Position numbers and translations under genes: made by a program. DNA of 61,191 nt from positions 1-61,191 of the forward strand of contig CALDDQ010000002.1 of the NCBI GenBank assembly GCA_937936785.1, in the 5' to 3' direction. The notes under the pieces were generated by a model, which was given only the letters and a program-made list of their open reading frames with translations, searched no databases and had not been told where the DNA came from. Position 1 is the first letter of the stretch. Each line of letters begins with the position of its first letter. This DNA is from an uncultured Endomicrobiia bacterium. Its GTDB lineage: Bacteria; Elusimicrobiota; Endomicrobiia; DTEH01. This document shows positions 52,371-60,219 of this stretch, piece by piece.

Positions 52371-54959
52371 ATGAATAAAAATAAACACAAAATTTTTTTT
52401 ACTTTTAGTTTTTTATTTTTTATTTTTTGTTATGTTAACGCTTCTTCATGGCAGATGTTTAGAGGAGATATAACACGTAGCGGGAGCAAATATGAGGTTT
52501 TGGTGCCAAGTATGACACCTTATGGTTGGGAATTTAATGTTCATGGAGAAATAGTAGGTTCTGCTGTGATAAAAAATGATGTGGTATATTTTGGTTGTCG
52601 GGATAGTTCTGTTTGGGCGGTGGATGCGTTCACGGGAGAAGCTGTGTGGCAGTATTCTACGGATGATTTTGTAGATTCTACACCGGTTTTGTATGAAGGA
52701 TATTTGTATGTTTTATCTCGTGATGGGAAAATGTATTGTTTTAAAAGGTTGTATAAAGATGGGGAAGATGTGTTACCAGTTTGGAGTTATGATACTAAAA
52801 GTAAGTCATATTCATCACCTATAGTTGTAAAAGATAAAGTATTTTTTGTTTCAGGACCAAAAAATAATGGGTTAACCGATGGATATTTGTATGTTTTAAA
52901 TGCTTTTGATGGTACTTTGATAAAAAATGTTAGTTTAGGAATATTTAGTTATGCTTCAGTATCATATGAAAAGGAAAAAATATTTTTTGCAACAAATAGT
53001 GGTCAGGTAGGATGTTATGATATTTTAGCAGACAATATTGTATGGATAAGAAATAATCTTGGTAGTTTCAATTATTCTGCAATTACAATAAAGGATAATG
53101 TTGTCTACTACTATTGTGCAGATATGGACAGAAAAGTTTATGCATTAGATAGTACAAATGGTGATATTATATGGCAATCTGTACATTTGAGTAGTTCTGC
53201 TACTGATAATACATCAGTTTCTATATATGAGAATAAAATTTTTGTAAATGTTTTTCCAACATCTGTTTGGGAAACTGTTGGTGGATTAGTAAGATCAAGC
53301 CAGACGATATATTGTATTAACAGATCTAACGGAAATATTTTGTGGAAAAAAGATTTTTTTGTATCTTGTTCACCAAAAGATTCTTATGGAGTTATTAGTG
53401 CACCAATTGTTGTAAACGATATGATATACTTTGGTACTTTAGATGGAAACTTTTATTGTTTAGACATAAATACTCAAGAAGAAATTGTAAAATATAATTT
53501 AGGTTCAGGTATTGTATGTTCACCTACAATATCTAATGGTTGGATATATTTTGGAACTTTAGGCGGAAAATTTTTCGGTATAAAAGGAGATAAAATTTTA
53601 GCAATAAAGGTTCCTGACAGTTTAGATGCAGTAATAAATAATTCTAAAATAGAAGTTGTTTCATCAAAGTTTGACAATGAAAATTATTTGCTTGAATATA
53701 GTATTGATGGTAATAGTTGGACAAAAATTTCCACTGGGACATTAGTTTCAGGGACAACAACAATATTTTTCTGGGATACAACTTTGTTATCTGATGGAGA
53801 TTATATGGTAAAAAAAACAATTTATAATAGCACACATAATTTTACAGTTAATAACATTATAATTGACAACTCTCCATTTCCACCAACAAATATTACAGCG
53901 ATAATTTATGATTCAAACAAAATTCAACTTTCATGGACAAAATCTGTTGACGATTCAGCAGGGAATAACGATGTTATGTCCTATGAAATTTATCGTTCTA
54001 CTTTACCAGATACACAATTTGTTCTAATAGGTAATGTAAATAGTGGGGTAGAAAAATATGTTGATACTTTAGTCCAGAAAAATACTTATTATTATAAAAT
54101 TATGTCTGTAGATAGAAGAAGTAAATCAGTTCCAACACAAACTTTAGGTGTTTATGTGTCAAAAAGTTTATCTATGCAAAATCAAGTTGTTGGTAATATA
54201 ACCTCTTCAGGTGGAAGTGTAGTATTAAATCAAGGTGGTGGTAAAAGTGTTGAACTAATATTTCCTCAAGATAGTGTTGAAGATCCTGTTGTTGTTAAAA
54301 TATCGGTTTTAAATCAATACGATGATACTTCTATATCTGCTGGAACAAAAGGGACAGGTTTGGTTTATGAAATAGATATTTTAAACCAAGATTTGACAAA
54401 AAAAGTTGAACTTAAAAAATTTGCACAGATATCAATAAAATATGACGAAACAGATGTCGTAGGTCTTGATAAGACAAGATTAAGAATTTTCTGGTATGAT
54501 GAAGAATTTAAAAAATGGCGTTTGTTAGATACCTCAACTTCGTTGTATAATTTAGGTGTTTCTATGTCAGGGTCAGTTTCTGCTGGTACACAAAATGTTG
54601 TTATAGCGAATATATCAAAAAATGGAATATTTAGGGTTATGGAATATAGTCCGTTAACTGATGAAATTTTGTTAGAAGAACATGTATACACATACCCATC
54701 TCCAGCAAAAGGAAATGAAGTTAATTTTAAGTTTATAATTTACCAACCGGCAACAGTAAAGGTTTATGTATACAACGTTGCGGGAGATGTTGTGTGGCAA
54801 AGTGAAATTTATGAATATTCGTTGTCGGATATAGGAAGGACACAAGTTATAAAATGGGACATAAAAAAAATTGCTTCTGGTATGTATATTTTTAGATTGG
54901 AAGCAAAAAATAATTCAAAAACTAAAAATGTTATAAAAAAAATGGCGATAATACATTAA
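52371..54959 (+). CDS. Secreted PQQ-propeller/FN3 protein with FlgD/type IX-like C-terminal domain
   Basis: From ATG 52371 (MNKNKHKIFFTFSFLFFIFC) the 862-residue product has a clear signal peptide; a slightly upstream ATG at 52350 would lengthen it by 7. After SSWQMFRGDITRSG, PQQ-like blades fill about residues 30-410 (AVDAFTGEAVWQYS, YFGTLDGNFYCLDINTQ). A fibronectin type III domain follows near 503-598 (NKIQLSWTKSVDDSAGNNDV). The end resembles FlgD-like or type IX sorting domains: YPSPAKGNEVNFKFIIYQPA, VYVYNVAGDVVW and ASGMYIFRLEAKN, closing with KKMAIIH. It is probably exported with PorV help and may act with the giant protein. Confidence 0.8.
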   Translation: MNKNKHKIFFTFSFLFFIFCYVNASSWQMFRGDITRSGSKYEVLVPSMTPYGWEFNVHGEIVGSAVIKNDVVYFGCRDSSVWAVDAFTGEAVWQYSTDDFVDSTPVLYEGYLYVLSRDGKMYCFKRLYKDGEDVLPVWSYDTKSKSYSSPIVVKDKVFFVSGPKNNGLTDGYLYVLNAFDGTLIKNVSLGIFSYASVSYEKEKIFFATNSGQVGCYDILADNIVWIRNNLGSFNYSAITIKDNVVYYYCADMDRKVYALDSTNGDIIWQSVHLSSSATDNTSVSIYENKIFVNVFPTSVWETVGGLVRSSQTIYCINRSNGNILWKKDFFVSCSPKDSYGVISAPIVVNDMIYFGTLDGNFYCLDINTQEEIVKYNLGSGIVCSPTISNGWIYFGTLGGKFFGIKGDKILAIKVPDSLDAVINNSKIEVVSSKFDNENYLLEYSIDGNSWTKISTGTLVSGTTTIFFWDTTLLSDGDYMVKKTIYNSTHNFTVNNIIIDNSPFPPTNITAIIYDSNKIQLSWTKSVDDSAGNNDVMSYEIYRSTLPDTQFVLIGNVNSGVEKYVDTLVQKNTYYYKIMSVDRRSKSVPTQTLGVYVSKSLSMQNQVVGNITSSGGSVVLNQGGGKSVELIFPQDSVEDPVVVKISVLNQYDDTSISAGTKGTGLVYEIDILNQDLTKKVELKKFAQISIKYDETDVVGLDKTRLRIFWYDEEFKKWRLLDTSTSLYNLGVSMSGSVSAGTQNVVIANISKNGIFRVMEYSPLTDEILLEEHVYTYPSPAKGNEVNFKFIIYQPATVKVYVYNVAGDVVWQSEIYEYSLSDIGRTQVIKWDIKKIASGMYIFRLEAKNNSKTKNVIKKMAIIH

Positions 54960-55061
54960 CAAAAAATTTTAGGTTAAAGATAATTAAAAAAGAGAAATTA
55001 TATTATGATAACAATAAAAATACAAGAATTGAAGTATAATTTTGAATATAGAAATTTAGAA

Positions 55062-56639
55062 ATGAAAAGTTTTATATTAAAGATTGTATTAGTTTTATGT
55101 TTTAATTTTTTGTTCACAACTTTTATTTTTGCTATACCAGCACATCCTTCCGCAGGTACAACTTCAGCTGGATTTTTAAAAATACCTGTTGGTGCTCGTG
55201 GAACATCTTTAGCAGGGTATTATGCAGGTGTAGATGATGAAATATCGTTATTATACTGGAACCCAGCAGGCTTGGCAAATATAGTTTCTTCACAGATAGG
55301 TTTATCACACAGAGAACATTTTCAAGGTATAAAACAAGATTTTTTTGGTTATGTTTTTAGAAATAAAGATAATGTTTTTGGATTAAGTTTAATTTCATTT
55401 TATGCTGGTGGTATTGAAGGAAGAAGTGGGATAAACGATATGAATGAACAATGGGTAAATTTGTACCAAGTTACACTGCCGGATTATTATTTTAGTGTAT
55501 TAGATTTAGCAGTATGTGGTTCTTATATAAGAAATATTGGCAAGAATATTTTTTTAGGAACAAACTTAAAATTTATCTTGCAAACAATTGATAATTATAG
55601 TGGTTATAGTGTAGGGTTAGATTTTGGGTTAAATTATTTGTTAATTAAAAATTTAAGATTAGGCTTTGTGATAAAAAATTTTGGTCTACCAATAAAGTTA
55701 GACAAGGAAAGTTATCCATTGCCTTTAGAATTAGGTTTTGGTGGAATATATAGGTACAAAAAAACTAGTTTTATGCTAAACTTTAACCAGCCGGTAGATA
55801 ATTATTTAACAATTTCTACCGGAGTGGAGAATGAAATATTAAAATATTTAAAACTTCGTGCTGGGTATAGATATAAAATCTTTGGTTGGTTGGTAGGGGT
55901 TGATGCTGGATTGTCAGGTGGGTTGGGAATAAATTTTTTTGGGACAAGATTGGATTATGCAATATCATCATATTCAGACCTTGGGGTTGTGCATACAATA
56001 TCTTTAAGTTTAGATCTTGATAGAGTTAACAATTTTTATAAAAAGTTTAGAGAAAAATTTGCCATATATAGTGTAATAGAAAAAACAGAAGAAGTAAAAC
56101 CAGAAAAAACTGAAGTTTTAAAACCGATTGCGTTAAATCCTGTAAACGAGAATATGTTTAAACAGTTGGAAACAAACAGATATAATATAAAAACACAAAT
56201 AAACAAAATTTTTTATGACATTAAAAATAAAATTTATACGTATGAATTTACAACTATGGAATCTTTAGAACTATATTCTCAAGAAAACAAAAAACTTGTT
56301 TTAAAAAAATTAGTTGGAAAATTTTCTTCAAGAAATAAATATGAAAAAAATTTAGAAAATAATTATGAAATTATAACTTCAAAAGTTTTTGATGTGGAAG
56401 AAAAATTGTTTTTAGATAAACAAAAAGTTATACAAACAATAAATCTATCAAACTATTTTAACAACAACGTTTATGGAATAACTTTGTATTTTTTACAACA
56501 GAATTATAGTAATTTAAATTTTTATGTAATTGACAAAAACTTACAAAAATTAAATTATGTCTTAGTTCAAGATTCCGATGATAAAGTTAGTGAAATTTTT
56601 ATTCCAAAAAATTTAAAAATATTTGTAGTAGAAGAGTGA
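55062..56639 (+). CDS. PorV/PorQ-family outer-membrane protein
   Basis: I start at ATG 55062 (MKSFILKIVLVLCFNFLFTT), which leads directly into a signal peptide and PAHPSAGTTSAGFLKIPVGA; an upstream ATG (55005) would put 19 extra residues before it. The family signature is ARGTSLAGYYAGVDDEISLLYWNPAGLA, here seen as YYAGVDDEIS and WNPAGLANI, followed by ~270 residues of alternating beta strands expected to form a barrel. The last ~200 residues (from about 325) are helical and unlike PorV, so the protein is longer than the ~350-400 usual residues. PorV proteins shuttle substrates of type IX secretion. Confidence 0.82.
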   Translation: MKSFILKIVLVLCFNFLFTTFIFAIPAHPSAGTTSAGFLKIPVGARGTSLAGYYAGVDDEISLLYWNPAGLANIVSSQIGLSHREHFQGIKQDFFGYVFRNKDNVFGLSLISFYAGGIEGRSGINDMNEQWVNLYQVTLPDYYFSVLDLAVCGSYIRNIGKNIFLGTNLKFILQTIDNYSGYSVGLDFGLNYLLIKNLRLGFVIKNFGLPIKLDKESYPLPLELGFGGIYRYKKTSFMLNFNQPVDNYLTISTGVENEILKYLKLRAGYRYKIFGWLVGVDAGLSGGLGINFFGTRLDYAISSYSDLGVVHTISLSLDLDRVNNFYKKFREKFAIYSVIEKTEEVKPEKTEVLKPIALNPVNENMFKQLETNRYNIKTQINKIFYDIKNKIYTYEFTTMESLELYSQENKKLVLKKLVGKFSSRNKYEKNLENNYEIITSKVFDVEEKLFLDKQKVIQTINLSNYFNNNVYGITLYFLQQNYSNLNFYVIDKNLQKLNYVLVQDSDDKVSEIFIPKNLKIFVVEE

Positions 56640-56648
56640 TTTTATAAA

Positions 56649-57515
56649 ATGGAAAAAATATTTTCTAATCAAAAAATTAATTGTGACAAAGATGTGTTCT
56701 CAAGGAATATTTTGTTTCACAACGAGATTGTAAAAATTTCTACTTTATGTGCTAAAAATGATATAAAATTAGTTTTGTTAAAAGGTGCAGCTTTAATTGA
56801 ACTTATTCCAGAATACAGTTATGAACGTGAGATGGAAGATATCGATGTTTTAATAGTAAAGAAAGATTATAAAAAATTTAAACAAGTATTAAAAACAATA
56901 GGTTATGAAGAAGTGAGATTTGATCCGAATGTTATGTATAATTCTAAGTTAGATATTCAACTTGATATTGAGACAAAAGTGTGGTATCTTGATTACAAAA
57001 AAAATTATGAAATTATGAAAACAGTGGCACATCTATCAAATTATAACAGTGAAACAGATGCTTACATATTAAAATTACCGGATATGTTAGATTATATTTG
57101 TATTCATTCCTATGTGCATCATGCAAAACTTGAGCATAAATGGGAACAAGATATTGAAATTTTATGTAAGAAGTTCGGATTAAAAAATTGTGCTGATGAA
57201 TTTAAAAATAAATTTTTTTGGATAATAAATAATGATTTAGATTACAAGGGGCATATATTAAGATTTTTATTTTTGTCAATGAAACAAAAAATTATATATT
57301 TTTTTCAAACAATATTTCCTGATTTTAATTTTGTAAGATTAAGGTATGGAATTATAAAAAAATCTCAAAAAAATATATTTTATGAAATTTATGTTTTTTT
57401 TATAACAATATTTTTGTATTTTATAAGATGGATAAGTTTAACTTTTAAATTACTAAAATTTTTTAATAAACTCCTAAAGAACCTTTTTTTAACAAAACTT
57501 TTAGCACGTGTTTAA
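56649..57515 (+). CDS. Nucleotidyltransferase-like protein (NTP_transf_5 type)
   Basis: The 288-residue protein has VLLKGAALIELIPEYSYERE near residues 42-61 and MEDIDVLIVKKDYKKF near 62-77, matching the K-G and D-x-D features of the uncharacterised nucleotidyltransferase family often found with HPrK-like and PqqD genes. YICIHSYVHHAKLEHKWEQD near 149-168 is also typical. A hydrophobic tail begins near 230 (YEIYVFFITIFLYFIRWI), which could anchor it to the membrane. Its last 53 bases overlap the end of the convergent ABC permease gene. Substrate unknown. Confidence 0.7.
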   Translation: MEKIFSNQKINCDKDVFSRNILFHNEIVKISTLCAKNDIKLVLLKGAALIELIPEYSYEREMEDIDVLIVKKDYKKFKQVLKTIGYEEVRFDPNVMYNSKLDIQLDIETKVWYLDYKKNYEIMKTVAHLSNYNSETDAYILKLPDMLDYICIHSYVHHAKLEHKWEQDIEILCKKFGLKNCADEFKNKFFWIINNDLDYKGHILRFLFLSMKQKIIYFFQTIFPDFNFVRLRYGIIKKSQKNIFYEIYVFFITIFLYFIRWISLTFKLLKFFNKLLKNLFLTKLLARV

Positions 57516-58239
57516 AAAATAATATTGATATAGGAAAAAATATAATAGAATAAATCAATACAACTGTTAAACTATGAAAATCTATTTTGGTGTTACTGTC
57601 TAAAGACGACCTTAAAAAGTTTAATGCATATGTTGTTGGCAAAAGTAAAGAAATATTTTGTAAATATTTTGGTAGTTCAGTAATTGAAAAATATATACCG
57701 CTTAATAGATCTATTAAACTTATAATCAACCAACTAAGATTTTCTCCTTTTCGTACATATATTGTAATCGATGCAAAAAATATTCCAAAAGGTATAAATA
57801 ATATGTTAAATATGGTTAATATAATAACAATTATGATTATTTGTAACCAGGTAAAATATAGCCCGAGAAAATTAGCAAATATTAAATAAAAAATAGTTTC
57901 TATAAATAAAAATAAATATTTTGGTATTATAGATATGATAAAAATAATAAATTCATTGTAAGGTAACAATATTAGATTTTCAATTGTTTCCCAATACTGT
58001 TCTTGTCGAATAATTTCATTAAATGAAGTAAAAGAATAAAACACACTTCTTGAAAACAATATTCCAATAAATAAAAATTCAAAATATTGTGGTGAAATAA
58101 GTTTGCACAAAAAATAAAATATTAATAGTTGAAAAATAACAGACACTGTTCGTGACAAAAAACCTAATTTATAAGATTTTTCTATGTAAAACTCTTTTAA
58201 TAAAAAACCTAAAATTAAATTTTTAATAGATTTTAACAT
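57463..58239 (-). CDS. ABC-2-type transporter permease
   Basis: The 258-residue protein has about six transmembrane segments, including VSVIFQLLIFYFLCKL, FLFIGILFSRSVFYSF, IISIIPKYLFLFIETIFYLI and IIIVIILTIFNILFIPFG. The ABC-2 feature LPTTYALNFLRSSL lies near 201-214. It forms an exporter with the ATPase gene directly upstream, whose end it overlaps by 17 bases. Its own end overlaps the nucleotidyltransferase gene on the other strand by 53 bases. Substrate could be the modified peptide or a surface polysaccharide component. Confidence 0.8.
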   Translation of the reverse strand: MLKSIKNLILGFLLKEFYIEKSYKLGFLSRTVSVIFQLLIFYFLCKLISPQYFEFLFIGILFSRSVFYSFTSFNEIIRQEQYWETIENLILLPYNEFIIFIISIIPKYLFLFIETIFYLIFANFLGLYFTWLQIIIIVIILTIFNILFIPFGIFFASITIYVRKGENLSWLIISLIDLLSGIYFSITELPKYLQNISLLLPTTYALNFLRSSLDSNTKIDFHSLTVVLIYSIIFFPISILFFKHVLKVLLKKGSLGVY

Positions 58240-58885
58240 AAGATTTTTTTTCTAAAATATAGTTATTTATGTGATAATGTTGTGCATTTAAAATTTTTAT
58301 TTCATTAAAATTATGTGTGACAAAAATTATTGTAGTTCCGATAGAGTTTAAATAATTTATGAAATCATAAATTGAACAAAGGGTTTCTGTATCAACAGAT
58401 TTTGTAAGTTCGTCAATTAAAACAAGTTTTGGTTTGTTAATTAAAGTTGTTAACAAAGTAAACTTTTGTTTAATACCGTTGGAACAATTGATAAATTTTG
58501 TATTAAAAAAATTTTGGATAGAAAAATTTTTTATCCAAGTATCAATTTGATAGGCATTTTTTGAATAAAATCTGTAAAAGATATTTAAATTTTCTTGCAA
58601 AGTTAAGTTTGGATAAAATCCTTTTTCTGGATTAATTACTACTCTTACAAAATTTTTTATTTTAGTTCTATGTTTTGCAAAATTAAGATTGTCAATAATA
58701 ATATTTCCATCATCAGGTAAAGTTAATCCACACAACATTTTTAACAAAGTAGTTTTCCCTGAACCATTTTTGCCCGTAATAGCAACAACAGAATTTTCTA
58801 AAATTTCTAAGTTGATATTTTTGAACAAAACAATAGATTTAAACGATTTTGAAAGATTTTCTAATTTTAAGATTATTTTTTTCAT
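58223..58885 (-). CDS. ABC transporter ATP-binding protein
   Basis: The 220-residue ATPase has Walker A GKNGSGKTTLL at about 38-48, a signature segment NCSNGIKQKF in place of the usual YSxGMKQR, Walker B KLVLIDELT (Pro of DEPT replaced by Leu), SVD as D-loop and FVTHNF as H-loop. The motifs are slightly degenerate but all catalytic residues are present. It pairs with the permease that overlaps its end. It begins the - strand operon, divergent from the polysaccharide export gene. Confidence 0.88.
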   Translation of the reverse strand: MKKIILKLENLSKSFKSIVLFKNINLEILENSVVAITGKNGSGKTTLLKMLCGLTLPDDGNIIIDNLNFAKHRTKIKNFVRVVINPEKGFYPNLTLQENLNIFYRFYSKNAYQIDTWIKNFSIQNFFNTKFINCSNGIKQKFTLLTTLINKPKLVLIDELTKSVDTETLCSIYDFINYLNSIGTTIIFVTHNFNEIKILNAQHYHINNYILEKKSYVKIY

Positions 58886-58896
58886 AAAACTTATTT

Positions 58897-58926
58897 TACA
58901 TACAATATTAATTAACCTAAATTCAA
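58897..58926 (-). promoter_or_regulatory. Candidate promoter of the ABC transporter operon
   Basis: On the - strand TTGAAT (58926-58921) is separated by 18 bases from TATGTA (58902-58897), 11 bases before the ATG at 58885. It lies in a 126-base AT-rich region shared with the divergent polysaccharide export gene. Confidence 0.3.
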
Positions 58927-58975
58927 ATAATTCATCAATAGATATTTAATTTATTTAATAAAAATCAACTAAAAG

Positions 58976-59002
58976 TTGAAAAATCAAATATTTTTTTATA
59001 AA
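58976..59002 (+). promoter_or_regulatory. Candidate promoter of the polysaccharide export operon
   Basis: TTGAAA (58976-58981) is followed after 15 bases by TATAAA (58997-59002), ten bases before the ATG at 59012. The spacing is shorter than ideal and the whole region is AT-rich, so support is modest. Confidence 0.25.
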
Positions 59003-59011
59003 CAAAAAAAA

Positions 59012-60196
59012 ATGAGACTTAAAAATTTATTAGTTAAAATTTTAGTAATATTATTGTTAAGACCAGAATTTTTTGCCCAGACAGTTTTGTCTCAGGAAAC
59101 TTTAGAGTCAGATTTGCGTTATTATTATAAACTTTCTGCAGATAAAAATTTAACCAAAAACGATAAATTGTACATACTAAACAGATTTTTTGATAAATAT
59201 AGAAATACAGATTTAGACATTTCTGCTATTGTAAAAGAAATTGACAACCTTAACAAAGAAACTAAAAAGTCTATAGTTCAACCTTCTTCTAAAACTAAAT
59301 CACAATCAGTTTCTCAACCAACTGTACCACAAAAATTAACTATTTTAAAATCTTCAGAAGAACAGAAGTATGTAATTTCTGCTGGTGATGTAATATTTAT
59401 AAACGTATCTCCTTCCGAAGAATTATCAAGAGAAAGTGTTATTAGTGCAGATGGTATGTTAAATTTTCCGTTGATAGGTGCAGTAAAAGCCAGTGGGCTT
59501 ACAATAAAAGAACTTACATCTGTGATAGAAAAAGCGTTGTCTGTGTATATATCAAACCCAAAAGTAACAATTACAATGAGATCATTTAGCAAACAACAAA
59601 TATTTATAATGGGCGAAGTCCGTCAACCTGGTGGTTATCAATATAAAGAAGGGATGAAATTGTTAAACTTAGTTACATCTGCAGGTGGATTTACTAACCT
59701 TGCTGGAACAAAAAATATAAAAATTTATCGTGGAGAAAAAGATAAAAGAGAAGTTTTAGTAGTTAATATGGAAGAAATAATGAAGATGGGAGATACAACT
59801 AAAGATTTTGTCTTACAACCAGCAGATATTGTAGAAGTACCTCGTCAACCAAAAACCATTTCAGTAATTGGTGCGGTTAACAATCCGGGAAATTTTGATT
59901 GGTATGAAGGGATAAATTTGTTAGAAGCATTAAGTTTGGCCAAGGGACAAACAGATGTTGCATCTTTAGGTGCAGTAAAAATTTTTAGAGGTCCTGCACA
60001 ACAACAAAAAATGATCAAAACAAATATGAATTTATTGTTAAAAGGTGATTTTAAAAATAATATAATTTTAGAACCTGGTGATATAGTTGTTATACCAAGA
60101 AAACCGTTAGTAGCAAGTCAGTGGTTTGTTAACACAATTTTGCCTTGGTTAACATTGATTACAATGACTTTTGTCATAGTAAACAATTCCAAATAG
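59012..60196 (+). CDS. Polysaccharide export protein (Wza-like, SLBB domains)
   Basis: From ATG 59012 the 394-residue product has a signal peptide (LLVKILVILLLRPEFFAQ); an upstream in-frame TTG was rejected. After a low-complexity Ser/Gln-rich linker (about 90-110), a poly-export domain follows with VISAGDVIFINVSPSEELSR and GMLNFPLIGAVKASGLTIKE. Two SLBB domains come next (FIMGEVRQPGGYQYKEGMKL and SVIGAVNNPGNFDWYEGINL), and a final hydrophobic segment is WFVNTILPWLTLITMTFVIV. No lipobox Cys is evident at the signal end. It would form the outer-membrane exit for a capsule or exopolysaccharide with the Wzz-like protein encoded next. Confidence 0.9.
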   Translation: MRLKNLLVKILVILLLRPEFFAQTVLSQETLESDLRYYYKLSADKNLTKNDKLYILNRFFDKYRNTDLDISAIVKEIDNLNKETKKSIVQPSSKTKSQSVSQPTVPQKLTILKSSEEQKYVISAGDVIFINVSPSEELSRESVISADGMLNFPLIGAVKASGLTIKELTSVIEKALSVYISNPKVTITMRSFSKQQIFIMGEVRQPGGYQYKEGMKLLNLVTSAGGFTNLAGTKNIKIYRGEKDKREVLVVNMEEIMKMGDTTKDFVLQPADIVEVPRQPKTISVIGAVNNPGNFDWYEGINLLEALSLAKGQTDVASLGAVKIFRGPAQQQKMIKTNMNLLLKGDFKNNIILEPGDIVVIPRKPLVASQWFVNTILPWLTLITMTFVIVNNSK

Positions 60197-60219
60197 TTTT
60201 AGCCTACAAAATAAAATTT

